Made by a program: the position numbers and the translations under genes
Notes under the pieces: generated by a model
Told to the model about the DNA's origin: nothing
Database searches by the model: none
Seen by the model: only the letters and a program-made list of their open reading frames with translations
Part shown: piece after piece, positions 16,321-25,392 of the stretch
Position numbering within the stretch: the stretch's first letter is position 1
How the letters are laid out: each line of letters begins with the position of its first letter
DNA from: Thermaceae bacterium
GTDB lineage: Bacteria; Deinococcota; Deinococci; Deinococcales; Thermaceae
Reading direction: 5' to 3'
Assembly: GCA_015478585.1 (NCBI GenBank)
Contig: JADMIM010000037.1
Span: 1 to 33,768 of the forward strand
Length of the DNA stretch: 33,768 nucleotides

Positions 16321-16640
16321 CAGGGGGCTAAAGGCTGGACGTAAAACACCGAAAGCCGAAGGCCAAAAGCAAAATGCAAAGGGCCAAAAAACTAAACCAG
16401 GACAGCATAATTGCCTTATCAACAAACACCGTCTGGGACGCAGCTGGTGTTTTTATCGCGGTTCTCTGCTCAGATGGGTACAGTCAATAAGCCCAGGCTA
16501 CCCCCAGGTTCTTTTCGAAAACCGCTCTAGGTTGTTGTACCTTTAGCTTTCAGCTTTTGGCGTTGGACGTTAGTCGTTCGACGTTTAGCGTTTTGCGTCT
16601 TGCCTTTAGCTCTCTACTTCCGGCCTTAAGCTTTTGGGTT
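16321..16640. repeat. Composite dispersed repeat, copy B, with degenerate word-repeat flanks
   Basis: The hairpin core lies at 16397-16436 (CCAGGACAGCAT ... ACACCGTCTGG). The left flank repeats words such as AAAGCCGAAGGCCAAAAGC and the right flank their complements (TTTAGCTTTCAGCTTTTGG, GACGTTAGTCGTTCGACG, TTTTGCGTCTTGCC). The right flank matches, in reverse complement, the left flank of copy A. A 32-bp copy of the GAAAACCGCT motif sits inside at 16501-16532. This region holds no gene. Confidence 0.75.
16501..16532 (+). repeat. GAAAACCGCT dispersed motif, copy 4 (32-bp form)
   Basis: It matches the copy at 30708-30739 at 31 of 32 positions, with core TTCGAAAACCGCTCTAGG. Confidence 0.75.
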
Positions 16641-16651
16641 ATGGTAGTTCC

Positions 16652-17185
16652 ATGCGCCTTATCACCGTGTTTGGCTCTTCTCGTTCGCAACCCGGTCAAG
16701 CTGCCTATACCGAAGCGCACGCCTGGGGGCGGGCCATCGCCAGGGCTGGGTTTGCGGTAGCCACAGGTGGCTATAACGGGGCGATGGAGGCGGTCTCGCA
16801 CGGGGCCAAGGAGGCTGGGGGATTGGTGGTGGGCGTAACCGCGCCGGTGCTTTTTCCTCAGCGCAGTGGGCCAAACGTTCACGTAGACCTCGAGCTGCCT
16901 TCTTCCTCGCTTCTGACCCGTATCGAGCGCCTGATTGACGTGAGCGTGGCCTGTGTGGCGCTGAGCGGCGGGGTAGGCACCCTGACCGAGATTTTGTGTG
17001 CCTGGAACCTCATTCACATCGCCCAGATGCAAGGCCTGCCGATCAAGCCCCTGGGGGTGTACCGGGGGTGGCTCGAGGTCATCCAGCCGGGTCTGGAAGT
17101 TACGCCCGAAACCCTCGAGCTGCTCACCCCGCTTGCGAGTGTAGAGCAACTCGAGGGTTTCCTGGGCGGCTTGCCCAGACCGTAA
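16652..17185 (+). CDS. LOG-family (lysine-decarboxylase-like Rossmann) protein
   Basis: The 177-residue protein has the LOG-family layout: MRLITVFGSSRSQPGQ, a glycine-rich GGYNGAMEAVSHGAKEAGG, and a second motif SGGVGTLTE at 105-113. The usual motif is PGGxGTxxE, with Arg and Glu acting in phosphoribohydrolase chemistry (nucleoside monophosphate to base plus ribose 5-phosphate); here the Pro is Ser. The role could be nucleotide salvage, but many members are uncharacterised. I chose ATG 16652; an in-frame ATG at 16634 adds MGYGSS without similarity. There is no Shine-Dalgarno. TATGGT sits 7 bases before the start, which suggests a leaderless mRNA. Its stop codon abuts the convergent pump gene with zero spacing. 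Confidence 0.82.
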   Translation: MRLITVFGSSRSQPGQAAYTEAHAWGRAIARAGFAVATGGYNGAMEAVSHGAKEAGGLVVGVTAPVLFPQRSGPNVHVDLELPSSSLLTRIERLIDVSVACVALSGGVGTLTEILCAWNLIHIAQMQGLPIKPLGVYRGWLEVIQPGLEVTPETLELLTPLASVEQLEGFLGGLPRP

Positions 17186-20100
17186 TCAATCGGCGGCTGA
17201 GGGGGAAGGAGTGGGGGTGGGTTGCGGGGTGGGGCTAGTTTGGCGGCCCCGCTCGAACAAGTAGAAAGCCGAGGGAACCACGAAGAAGGTCAGGATGGCC
17301 GAAAGCAGAATACCGCCCAGAATGACCACCCCTAGCCCTTGGCTGAACTCCGAACCCTCGCCCCGTCCCAGAATAAGCGGCAGGCTAATCACCAACACCG
17401 TCATGGTGGTCATCACGATGGGCCGGAAGCGTAGCTGAGCCGACTCCACCAGCGCATCGCGCAAGGGCATCTTGCCCAGGCGCTCGGCCACGAAGTCCAG
17501 ATACAAAATGGCGTTCTTGGCCGAGAGCCCAATCAGGAGCAGAAAGCCCATCACGCTAAAGATATCCAGGCTGCCCCCGGCTATAAAGATTGCCCACAGC
17601 GCCCCGGCAATCGCCAGGGGTACGGGCAGCAGCAAGTAGAGGGGGTAGCGGAAGCTGTTGAACTGGGCTCCCATCACCAGATAGACCAAAAATATTGCCA
17701 GCCCGAAAACCTGAATGCCGGTTTGGGCCAGTTGCCCAGCCAGTGCGGCCTGGCTAAAGCGGCTGCTGTTGCCCAGGCTAACCTGATTGTCCAGGATGCC
17801 GTTTTGGGCTAACTGCCGGGTAAGCTGGCGGGTGAACTCGAGCTGCGAAGGGGCTCCGGGGGCCAGGTTGATGTTGAGGGTGCTGGTATAAAGCCGGTCG
17901 GTACGGCTGATGTTGGCCGGAGCCTGGGCCTGCACGATGCTGCCTACCTGCCCGATGGCGAGGTTGGTTTGCAGGGTGGGGGAATAGATGGGCAGCGACA
18001 ACAGTGATTGGGCATCGGCCAGATAGCTGGGGTCGAGCTGTACCTGGATAGGGTAATTCAGACCGTTGACCTCTACGTTTCCGGCCTGGCTGCCGCTGGC
18101 GTAGGTTTGTAGGGCGTTGGCTACCGCGCTGGCGGTCAGGCCAGTTCCGCTCAGGCGGCTAGGATCGGGGATGAAACGGTTATCCAGGGTGGTCTGGGCC
18201 AGGCTGGTGTTGGCGCTCAACACGTTGGGGTTGGCTTGCAAGAGCTGCAAAGCCTGATTGGTGCGAGCGTTGAGGATATTAAAGCTGGGGGAGGCCAGGT
18301 TCAAGCTAAGCCCCGAACCCTGCCCCCGGAACCCCCCACCCGCGTTGACGGAAATCCGGGCCGAGGGATAGTCCTGTAACAGAGCCTGCATGGCCCTTTG
18401 ATACTGTGGCATCAGGGCGAACACCCGGGGGCGCTTCTCGATGGGAATCAGTTGCACCACCATCTCGGCTCTAAAGCTCACGTCGGTCTGAACAGTGCTC
18501 ACCTCGGGGCGCGAGAGCAGGTAGTTCTCGAGCCGGGCCGTGAGGGCATTGGTAGTGTTGATGGAGGTTCCGCTGGGCATGAACAAGTTGACCTGGAGGG
18601 TGCCGTTGTCACTTTGCGGGACGAAATTGAAAGGAATTTTGGGACCGATGAACATCACCGTCACCACGAAGAACACCAAGGCTCCTGTCAGCACCCAGCC
18701 GCTATAGTTCAGCAAGCCATTGAGCCGCTTGACATAGCCCTCGCGCACGTAGGTCAAGGCAGCCTCGGTCCAGCCGTGCAGGGTGGTGGTGAGGGCCTCG
18801 AGGAGGCCCAGCACGATATTGACCAGATAGTAGCCCAGGCCCAGCAGTACCGGGTAGGCCAGCAGCAAAACCATAAAAGCGTGGGGCAGGCTGCGCCATA
18901 GCACCAAAGCCAGGACTAATCCGCCCACCACCCCCCACACCGTGCGCCAGGTTTTGAGCCCCCAGCGCACCGACTCGCCCAGCCGCACCAAGCTCTGACG
19001 AAAATCGCTCCAGGTGCGGGGATGGCTGTCGGGGGTATAGGCCATGCGCACGGTCAGGAAGAGCAGGGCCTCGAACCAGGAAAGAAACACTGCCGCCGCC
19101 AGCCCCAAGGCGAACTGCTGGAGATAGAACCCAGCAAAGCCGCCGATAAAGCTGACCGGAATCAGCACCGACAAAAGCGAGAGCGAGGCCGCCGCCACCG
19201 CGCCAAACACCTCGCTGGCCCCCTTGAGCACGGCCTCCATGCGCCCATACCCCAGCGTGCGGTAGCGCTCGACGTTCTCGGCCACCACAATGGAGTCGTC
19301 CACCACGATGCCAATTGCCACAATCAGGGCCAGGAGCGAGACCAGATTGAAGGTGAAGCCCAGCAAACTGTAGAGCGCTGGAGCTGCCGAAAGCGCGATG
19401 GGAATGGCTAGAATTACGGTGAAGGCGGTGTTCAGGCGGCCCAGGAATAGCAGCACCACAATTGCCACCACAATGGCGGTGTTGAGCAACTCGTGGTAGG
19501 TGGCATTGATGCTGGCCTGGATGGGGGTAGTGGTGTCGTTGGAATAGGTGATGCTATAGCCCTGAGGCAAGTGGGTACGGGCCAGTTGCTGGCGCACGGC
19601 CTGGGCCACGGCTACGGCGTTGGAGCCCTGGGTTTGCTGAATCGAAAATAGGATTACTGGCTGCCCATTAACCCGCACGTAGTCACCACTGCTGCTGCTA
19701 TCGCGCACCGTACCCAGGTCGCTCACCCGGATACCCCGGTTGTTGTCTACTAAAATCTGTGACAACTGATCGAGGTTGGTGGGGATGTTGCGCGTAGAGA
19801 AGGAAAGGGTGTTGCCGCTGCGGGTGATGGTGCCGATGGGTTGGTCTACCGCGCCGTTGATGATGGCGGTCGTGACCTGCTGGGGGGTGAGGTTGTAATA
19901 GCGCAGACGGCTGGGGTTCAAGTTGACCTGAAACTGTCGGTTCAGGCCGCCGGTGAGGGTTACGTTGGCTACGCCGTTGACCCGCTCGAGCTGGTTGGTC
20001 AGGATGTTCTGGGCATAGTCGTAGACATTCGATAGGTTAGCCCCGCCGCCCGAGAGGCCAAACTCGAGGATGGGTTGGGCGGTGGGGTCGAAAGTGCGCA

Positions 20101-20527
20101 CGGTGGGCGGGTTGACACCGCTGGGCAAGCGGCGCAGCAGGGCCGAAACCTGCGAACCCACCTGGTTCGCCATGGCGTTTTGGTCGGTGCCGGTGTTGAA
20201 TATCAGAATTACCCGGCTAAACCCGGTGCTGCTGTTGGAGTTGATGTTGGTAATCCCGGCCAGGTTGGAGATGCCCCCCTCGATAACCTGAGTGACCTGC
20301 TGGTCCACTACCTCTGGGCTGGCTCCGGGATAGGAGGTGAAAATCGCTACCACCGGGATATTGGGGCTGGGCAGCAAGTCTACCCCCAGGCGGGTGGCTG
20401 CCAACAAGCCAAAAGCCACCACCGCCGCGAACAGGCCGATGCTGAACACATACCGCGCTACCGAAAACCCCACCAAGGGGTTTACCCGGTCAAAGAGTTG
20501 GGCCTGGAGTTCCTTGAGGGGCCTCAT
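17186..20527 (-). CDS. RND-family efflux pump, inner-membrane subunit (HAE1/AcrB type)
   Basis: The 1113-residue protein is a proton-driven trimeric exporter. It shows the twofold RND layout with an N-terminal membrane helix, a large periplasmic loop, a helix bundle, then the same again. The proton-relay pair is D410-D411 in [36 protein letters not shown] is the typical porter-domain opening, and [23 protein letters not shown] appears in the second half. A hydrophilic insertion around residues 500-590 separates helices 6 and 7, and a Pro/Thr/Ser tail ends the protein. The ATG overlaps the stop of the membrane-fusion gene and has GGAGG upstream. Substrates are unknown; the lack of heavy-metal signatures favours organic compounds. 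Confidence 0.93.
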   Translation of the reverse strand: MRPLKELQAQLFDRVNPLVGFSVARYVFSIGLFAAVVAFGLLAATRLGVDLLPSPNIPVVAIFTSYPGASPEVVDQQVTQVIEGGISNLAGITNINSNSSTGFSRVILIFNTGTDQNAMANQVGSQVSALLRRLPSGVNPPTVRTFDPTAQPILEFGLSGGGANLSNVYDYAQNILTNQLERVNGVANVTLTGGLNRQFQVNLNPSRLRYYNLTPQQVTTAIINGAVDQPIGTITRSGNTLSFSTRNIPTNLDQLSQILVDNNRGIRVSDLGTVRDSSSSGDYVRVNGQPVILFSIQQTQGSNAVAVAQAVRQQLARTHLPQGYSITYSNDTTTPIQASINATYHELLNTAIVVAIVVLLFLGRLNTAFTVILAIPIALSAAPALYSLLGFTFNLVSLLALIVAIGIVVDDSIVVAENVERYRTLGYGRMEAVLKGASEVFGAVAAASLSLLSVLIPVSFIGGFAGFYLQQFALGLAAAVFLSWFEALLFLTVRMAYTPDSHPRTWSDFRQSLVRLGESVRWGLKTWRTVWGVVGGLVLALVLWRSLPHAFMVLLLAYPVLLGLGYYLVNIVLGLLEALTTTLHGWTEAALTYVREGYVKRLNGLLNYSGWVLTGALVFFVVTVMFIGPKIPFNFVPQSDNGTLQVNLFMPSGTSINTTNALTARLENYLLSRPEVSTVQTDVSFRAEMVVQLIPIEKRPRVFALMPQYQRAMQALLQDYPSARISVNAGGGFRGQGSGLSLNLASPSFNILNARTNQALQLLQANPNVLSANTSLAQTTLDNRFIPDPSRLSGTGLTASAVANALQTYASGSQAGNVEVNGLNYPIQVQLDPSYLADAQSLLSLPIYSPTLQTNLAIGQVGSIVQAQAPANISRTDRLYTSTLNINLAPGAPSQLEFTRQLTRQLAQNGILDNQVSLGNSSRFSQAALAGQLAQTGIQVFGLAIFLVYLVMGAQFNSFRYPLYLLLPVPLAIAGALWAIFIAGGSLDIFSVMGFLLLIGLSAKNAILYLDFVAERLGKMPLRDALVESAQLRFRPIVMTTMTVLVISLPLILGRGEGSEFSQGLGVVILGGILLSAILTFFVVPSAFYLFERGRQTSPTPQPTPTPSPSAAD

Positions 20528-21984
20528 GGCTGGCTCCCTCCACCTTGTGGAGTTGTGCCGGGTTTATTGCTCCCCGACTGCGTAGGCAGCGCCCCCTTAG
20601 GGGTTGGGTTTTGCCTTGTCGGGAGGGTTTTTGAGGGTTGGGTCTGAGCACTGGGGGTTTGCAGGTTGACCTCGGTCACGCTCGAGCCATCCAGCAGCCC
20701 TGGGGGCGGGTTGAGGATGACCGCCTGACCCGCCGTCACACCACTCACCGCCGCGCTGCTGGCGGCTTGAGCCAGCACGGTTATGTTTTGAATCTTGGCC
20801 TTGCCGCCTTCAACCACAAAAACATAGTTGTTGACCCCATCGTTTTGCAGTGCAGCGATAGGAATCAGGGTTCCCTGGGCCAGCCTGACCGAGTAGCTTA
20901 GGGTTCCTACCGTACCCGCTGGGGGCAGGGTGTTGCCCAAGATGCGGGCCGTGAGGGGTACGTTCTGATTGATGGGGGCGGCTGCGCGCTGGTTTACCTT
21001 GACCTGAAAGCTCTGGCTTACGGTATTGAAGCTCAAAACCTGCCCTGGAGTAACCGAAGCGGCATCGGTAGGGGGCACATTAAAAGCCACTTGGCGCTCA
21101 GGGCTTACCAGAGTGAAGGGTTGGCTGTTGGTACCCACGGCCTCACCCATCGTGACGTTGATAGCCGCGATTTGCCCGGCGAAAGGAGCCCGCAAGGTGG
21201 CGTTGGCGAGGTTGATCTGAGCGTTCTGGAGCTGATTCTGGGCCTGCGAGACGGCGACTTGGAGCTGGGCCAGCGACTCATCGCCAGCCCTGGCGTTTTG
21301 AGCCAGGGCGGTCTGGGCCGCGGAATAGTTGGCCCTGGCGGTGTCGAGCGCGGCTTTGGCGTTGTTGAGGTCGTTGTTGGAGAGCCCGCCCAGGGCATAG
21401 ACCTTCTGGGCCGAAGCGTAGCTATTTTCCGCCGTGCTCAGGCTGGTCTGGGCGGCCTGGAGCTGCTGCTGGAGCTTTTGGGTGGCATCGTGGGTGGCGT
21501 TGGTTTGGGTGGTGAGGTTGATGCGGGCATTTTGTAGGGCCAGTTGGGCGTTTTGTACTGCAATACGCAGTTGGCTGTCGTCGAGCTGAATCACGGCCTG
21601 ACCAGCCTTGACGCTATCACCCACATTAGCTAGCACTTGGGAAACTACCCCCGTAGCTTGCGAAGCCACCTGGCTCGAGGTGACAGGTTGCACGGTTCCT
21701 GCGGTCTGGCGCTGGGCGACGAGTGTCCCGCTCTGGCTGGTGGCGGTCTGCACCGCGATGACTGCTCCCATGCCGGAGCGTCCTGCTCGAGCACTGGCCG
21801 GGCCTCCTGGCTTTGGTGAGGCTGAAGCCGCCTGCCCGAAGCCCCCTGCGGGTGCAGCCTGGCTCGAGTTGCTGCGCCCTCGCAGGGCGTACCCTGCAAA
21901 AGCCGCCGCTATCACCAGTACGGCGACAAAAATCCACTGTCCAATCCGCATTCCCCCAGCCCCTTTCCGCTCCTCGAGTCGCAT
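20524..21984 (-). CDS. RND efflux membrane-fusion (periplasmic adaptor) protein
   Basis: The 486-residue adaptor joins the pump to the outer-membrane channel. Order: an N-terminal membrane anchor ([21 protein letters not shown]), a Gly/Ala/Ser/Pro-rich linker, a split lipoyl domain ([31 protein letters not shown] and [22 protein letters not shown]), a long Ala/Gln/Asn coiled-coil hairpin between them, then beta-barrel and membrane-proximal domains. The last 60 residues are Pro/Thr/Gln/Ser-rich and probably disordered, which is unusual. I chose ATG 21984, 10 nt after the preceding gene's stop and following a G-rich GGGGGTCAGG; a GTG at 22005 is possible. It overlaps the pump gene as ATGA. Confidence 0.9.
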   Translation of the reverse strand: MRLEERKGAGGMRIGQWIFVAVLVIAAAFAGYALRGRSNSSQAAPAGGFGQAASASPKPGGPASARAGRSGMGAVIAVQTATSQSGTLVAQRQTAGTVQPVTSSQVASQATGVVSQVLANVGDSVKAGQAVIQLDDSQLRIAVQNAQLALQNARINLTTQTNATHDATQKLQQQLQAAQTSLSTAENSYASAQKVYALGGLSNNDLNNAKAALDTARANYSAAQTALAQNARAGDESLAQLQVAVSQAQNQLQNAQINLANATLRAPFAGQIAAINVTMGEAVGTNSQPFTLVSPERQVAFNVPPTDAASVTPGQVLSFNTVSQSFQVKVNQRAAAPINQNVPLTARILGNTLPPAGTVGTLSYSVRLAQGTLIPIAALQNDGVNNYVFVVEGGKAKIQNITVLAQAASSAAVSGVTAGQAVILNPPPGLLDGSSVTEVNLQTPSAQTQPSKTLPTRQNPTPKGALPTQSGSNKPGTTPQGGGSQP

Positions 21985-21994
21985 CCTGACCCCC

Positions 21995-23053
21995 TTAACC
22001 GGCACTGGCGGCCTGCACCAGCCCGGTGAAATCTTGCCCCGCAGCTACCGAGAGCGCCGCCAGGGCTTTCCAGTAGCTGTCCACCGCTTGCAGGGCGCTG
22101 TACTGGGTGCTCTTGAGCGAGACCTGGTCGGTCTGAAGCTGCAAGGCCGATATGGTTCCTGCCTTCAAGGCCACTTGATCCTGCTCCACCACTTTCTGGG
22201 CGTTGGCGACGTTCTGCTGGGCGATGGCGATCTGCTTATAGTAGTTCTGGGCACTCTGATAGGCATTAGAAAGGCTGGTTCGGGCATTTTGTTGGGCAGT
22301 TTGCAGGGTGAGCTGCCCGTTGGACAGCGAGGTCTGGGCCGATTTCAGATTCACTGCCGGGGTATAGTCGTTGTCCGAGAGTTTGACGTTGAGCTGAGCC
22401 AGGTCTATGGCCTGCTGGGCCTGGAGCACGCTGGGCAGGCGGGTGAATAAGCCGTTGCTCAGGGCCGGGATATCGGCCTTGACGTTGGCGGGAGCAGCCG
22501 GCGGGGTAGCACTGAAGTTGCCCAGGTCGCTCACCCCCAACAGGGTTGCCAGTTGGGCCGAAAGCACTGGCAGCACGGCTTGGGCGTTGGTCAGGGACTG
22601 TCTCGAGCTATCCAGGGTAGTCTGCGCTCTAGCCACATCCAGCGAGGTGGCATTGCCTGCGGACTGCCGGGCTTTGGAGACCTCGAGGTTGCGTTGGTTG
22701 AGCGTGACCTGGGCTTGCAGCAGATCTACATTTTGCTGTCCCTCGTATAGTCCCAGATAGGCATTGACCACGCTTTGCATCACGCTAAGCTGGGTGGCCT
22801 CGATATTGACCTGGGCCAGGTCATTGGCTTGCTGGGCTTGGGTCAGGGCCGATACCAAAGTGCTGGGGTCGCCCTTGAGCGCGTTGTACTGGATGGCGGC
22901 ATTTTGCAGGGTGGCTTTTGCAGTTTGCAGTGAAGGCCCTTGGATATACGCCTGACGCAAGGCTTGCTCGAGGGTCATGGACTTGTTTCCTTGAGCCTGC
23001 CCATGGGCGACGAAGGCCAGAAGGCCAGCCAGTAAGACGGGGGTGAGTTTCAT
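21995..23053 (-). CDS. TolC-family protein apparently lacking the outer-membrane barrel segments
   Basis: The 352-residue protein has a signal peptide (MKLTPVLLAGLLAFVAHGQAQ) and the two internal repeats of the outer-membrane factor family, beginning MTLEQALRQAYIQGPSLQTAK and LPSVLQAQQAIDLAQLNVKLS. The long Ala/Gln-rich helices are clear. In normal TolC proteins each repeat carries a beta-hairpin of about 40-60 residues. Here the first is reduced to about ten residues (ALKGDPSTLVSA) and the second to a short YTPAVNLKSAQTSLSNGQLTL, so the protein is about 100 residues short. It may form only a periplasmic helical barrel. It overlaps the canonical TolC gene by ATGA and has GGAGG upstream. Confidence 0.85.
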   Translation of the reverse strand: MKLTPVLLAGLLAFVAHGQAQGNKSMTLEQALRQAYIQGPSLQTAKATLQNAAIQYNALKGDPSTLVSALTQAQQANDLAQVNIEATQLSVMQSVVNAYLGLYEGQQNVDLLQAQVTLNQRNLEVSKARQSAGNATSLDVARAQTTLDSSRQSLTNAQAVLPVLSAQLATLLGVSDLGNFSATPPAAPANVKADIPALSNGLFTRLPSVLQAQQAIDLAQLNVKLSDNDYTPAVNLKSAQTSLSNGQLTLQTAQQNARTSLSNAYQSAQNYYKQIAIAQQNVANAQKVVEQDQVALKAGTISALQLQTDQVSLKSTQYSALQAVDSYWKALAALSVAAGQDFTGLVQAASAG

Positions 23054-24402
23054 CGTGAGCCTCCGGCAAGGTTGATACCCAAAGCATTTTGCAGGGCAAG
23101 AAAAGCAGTCTGGGATGTGGCGATGGCACTCTCGAGGTTGACCTGGGCCTGCTGGGCGTTGACCTGGGCGTTTTGTACGTCCAAGGCAGTTCCGGTTCCG
23201 GCAGTCAACTTGGCCTGAGCAGTTTTAAGAGTCTGGCTGGCGGTTGCCAGGGCGGCTTTGGCGATGCCCACCTGAGCTTTGGCCGTCTGGGCCTGCTGGT
23301 ATTTCTGCCGCACGTCGAGGGTGGCGGCCCGCTGAGCTGACTCCAAGGCGAGTTGGGTCAGGGAAAGGGTAGTCTGGTTGGAGTTGACGCTGGCATCGCT
23401 GGTGGGGTCGAGCAGGGGTAGGGCTACCGAAAGCCCCAGACTCAGCACGTTGGCGTTGCTGCCGGTAGTCACACTCGAGACTACCGGCACAGAGGCACTC
23501 AAGGAGGCACTGCCGGTTTTGAAGTCGAGTCCTGCCGAAACCGAGCTGTTGGCGGTTCCGGTGGTGGTGCTGCGCTGGGCATAGCCTAAGGTCACACTGC
23601 TGGCTGGAACCCAGCGGTCGCGCTGGGCGCTATCCAAGCTGGCCTGGGCATCCTCGAGCCTGGACTGGGCTGAAAGCACGTCGGGGCGCTGCTTTAGGGC
23701 TTGAGCAATCAAGGTCTCCAAGGTTCCGGCGGGCAAAGTAGGCTCGGTGGGTGCGGTGGTGAGACTGCCCAATGAACCTGCGGCAATCCCCAGGCTGTTG
23801 GCTAGGGTCTGGCGGGCGATTTCCAGATTGCCAGGAGCGTTAGCCGAATTGACCCTGGCACTCTCGAGGGCCTGCTGTTGGGTCAGCAGGTCGCTAAAGC
23901 TGAGCTGACCGTTCTGGTATTTGGCCTCGGCCACCCGCTCCAAGTTTTCTTGTAGCTGGAGGTTGGCTTGGGCCAGATCGTTGTTTTGCTGGGCGGTGCG
24001 GGCGGCAAAATATTGGGTAGTGAGGTTGGTATATAAAGTGTTGCGGGTGCTCGAGAGGGTCAGACTGGCCCGGTCTAAAGCCCTCTGGGCTGCCCGTACT
24101 GCATCGGCGCTAGCGGTCCAGGGCAAGACTCCCAGTGAGGCCGAGGCCGAGAGGATGAGGCTGTTTTGGGCAGTTCCAGACACATCGGCCAGGGTATAGC
24201 TGGCTCCTGGAGTCACCTTCAGACCCGCGGCAGCCTGGGCCGCCTCGAGGGTGCGCTGGGCGCTTTGGTAGGTCAGGTCGGCGCTTTGCCAGTCGGGGCT
24301 ACTTTGCAAGGCTTTGAGTGCCCCCTCCAGCGAAAGCGTGCCCTGTGCCCATACCGTAGAAGCCAGGACAAAGAAGAAAACCAATAAGCGGAGTATCCTC
24401 AA
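23050..24402 (-). CDS. TolC-family outer-membrane efflux protein (canonical)
   Basis: The 450-residue exported protein (signal peptide MRILRLLVFFFVLASTVWAQ) has two outer-membrane-factor repeats. The first runs LSLEGALKALQSSPDWQSADL, the second LETLIAQALKQRPDVLSAQSRLEDAQ. Each repeat holds a clear barrel segment: VTPGASYTLADVSGTAQNSLILSASASLGVLPW, and the longer VTLGYAQRSTTTGTANSSVSAGLDF through LSLGLSVALPLLDP. It forms the outer-membrane exit duct of the pump. It is the first gene of the four-gene operon and faces the two-component genes across a 265-bp spacer carrying putative regulator sites. Confidence 0.92.
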   Translation of the reverse strand: MRILRLLVFFFVLASTVWAQGTLSLEGALKALQSSPDWQSADLTYQSAQRTLEAAQAAAGLKVTPGASYTLADVSGTAQNSLILSASASLGVLPWTASADAVRAAQRALDRASLTLSSTRNTLYTNLTTQYFAARTAQQNNDLAQANLQLQENLERVAEAKYQNGQLSFSDLLTQQQALESARVNSANAPGNLEIARQTLANSLGIAAGSLGSLTTAPTEPTLPAGTLETLIAQALKQRPDVLSAQSRLEDAQASLDSAQRDRWVPASSVTLGYAQRSTTTGTANSSVSAGLDFKTGSASLSASVPVVSSVTTGSNANVLSLGLSVALPLLDPTSDASVNSNQTTLSLTQLALESAQRAATLDVRQKYQQAQTAKAQVGIAKAALATASQTLKTAQAKLTAGTGTALDVQNAQVNAQQAQVNLESAIATSQTAFLALQNALGINLAGGSR

Positions 24403-24463
24403 AACATCACCTCACCAGGAAGTCTGAGGGCAACCTATGTAGCCAAGTGGAACGGGGTATGTA

Positions 24464-24474
24464 GGTTTTGTGAA
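24464..24474 (-). promoter_or_regulatory. Inverted copy of the putative response-regulator site, upstream of the efflux operon
   Basis: Read on the minus strand this is TTCACAAAACC, identical to the second unit of the tandem site at 24607-24628. It lies about 60 bp upstream of the first efflux gene. A weaker half-match (TACATACCCCG) follows it at the next 11-bp step. Confidence 0.5.
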
Positions 24475-24606
24475 GAAATCCCCAGGTCTCGGCCCAGCGA
24501 CTTGGATGCAATCCAGTATGCCTATCGTTTAGCCAACAAAAGCGGAGCCCCTTACAGATTGGAAAAGCCTGATGGGGCAGCCATTGGCCCTCCACCAGGC
24601 TAAGCC

Positions 24607-24628
24607 TTCGCAAAACCTTCACAAAACC
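24607..24628 (+). promoter_or_regulatory. Tandem 11-bp repeats, putative OmpR-family regulator binding site
   Basis: TTCGCAAAACC and TTCACAAAACC follow each other with no gap, differing at one base. Head-to-tail 11-bp units are the standard binding arrangement of OmpR/PhoB-family response regulators. One such regulator is encoded 40 bp downstream, so autoregulation is likely. Confidence 0.6.
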
Positions 24629-24667
24629 CACCTTCCCCCTTCATGACTGAAGTTCAGGCTAAAGCAA

Positions 24668-25381
24668 ATGTTAGCCGATACCGATAAACTCAATGTTGTG
24701 GCATTGGTGTTGGTAGTGGAAGATGAGCCGGAGATTGCGGAAATCCTCGAGGGCTATCTGCGCCGCGATGGATACCGCACCGAGCGGGCAGGGGATGGCA
24801 GGTCGGCGCTCAACTTGTACCGTGCGGCCAAACCCGACCTGGTGCTTTTAGATATTCAGATGCCCGAACTGGACGGCCTCGAGGTGTTGCGCCGCATCCG
24901 CAGTGACGGCAATACCCCAGTAATTTTGGTAACTGCCCGCACCGAAGACCTGGACAAGTTGCTGGGCTTAGAGCTGGGAGCCGACGATTACGTGACCAAA
25001 CCTTTCAGCCCGCGTGAGGTGGTGGCGCGGGTCAAGGCGGTGTTGCGTCGCTCGGCCCCGGTCGAATCGGCCCAGCTGCCCCTGCGCTGTGGCCCGCTCG
25101 AGGTGGACTTGGAAAAGGTGGTGGCGTGGGTGGGTTCAGAACGCCTTGACCTCACGCCCACCGAGTTTCGCCTCCTGGAAACCCTGGCCCAGACTCCGGG
25201 CAAAGCCTTCAGCCGGGTGGAACTGCTGGAGGCCGCCCTGCCAGAGTCGGAGGCGCTAGAGCGGGTGGTGGATGTCCACCTCAAAAACCTGCGCAAGAAG
25301 CTCGAGGCCGCAGGTGCGGCGGGTTTGCTGGAAACCGTGCGCGGGGTGGGGTATCGGCTGTGGGTGGAATTAACCCGCTAG
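24668..25381 (+). CDS. OmpR/PhoB-family response regulator next to the efflux operon
   Basis: The 237-residue protein has a receiver domain with acidic pocket EDE, phospho-acceptor D62 in LVLLDIQMPELDG, the conserved Thr-Ala in VTARTED, and Lys in DDYVTKPF. A C-terminal winged-helix DNA-binding domain follows (LDLTPTEFRLLETLAQTPGKAFSRVELL and VDVHLKNLRKKLEAAG, ending VRGVGYRL). It resembles BaeR-type regulators of envelope stress and efflux. The start is uncertain: homology begins around residue 14, no good ribosome site precedes the ATG, and GTG codons lie shortly downstream. The kinase gene begins 11 nt after its stop. Confidence 0.92.
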   Translation: MLADTDKLNVVALVLVVEDEPEIAEILEGYLRRDGYRTERAGDGRSALNLYRAAKPDLVLLDIQMPELDGLEVLRRIRSDGNTPVILVTARTEDLDKLLGLELGADDYVTKPFSPREVVARVKAVLRRSAPVESAQLPLRCGPLEVDLEKVVAWVGSERLDLTPTEFRLLETLAQTPGKAFSRVELLEAALPESEALERVVDVHLKNLRKKLEAAGAAGLLETVRGVGYRLWVELTR

Positions 25382-25392
25382 TGGGTGGGACG

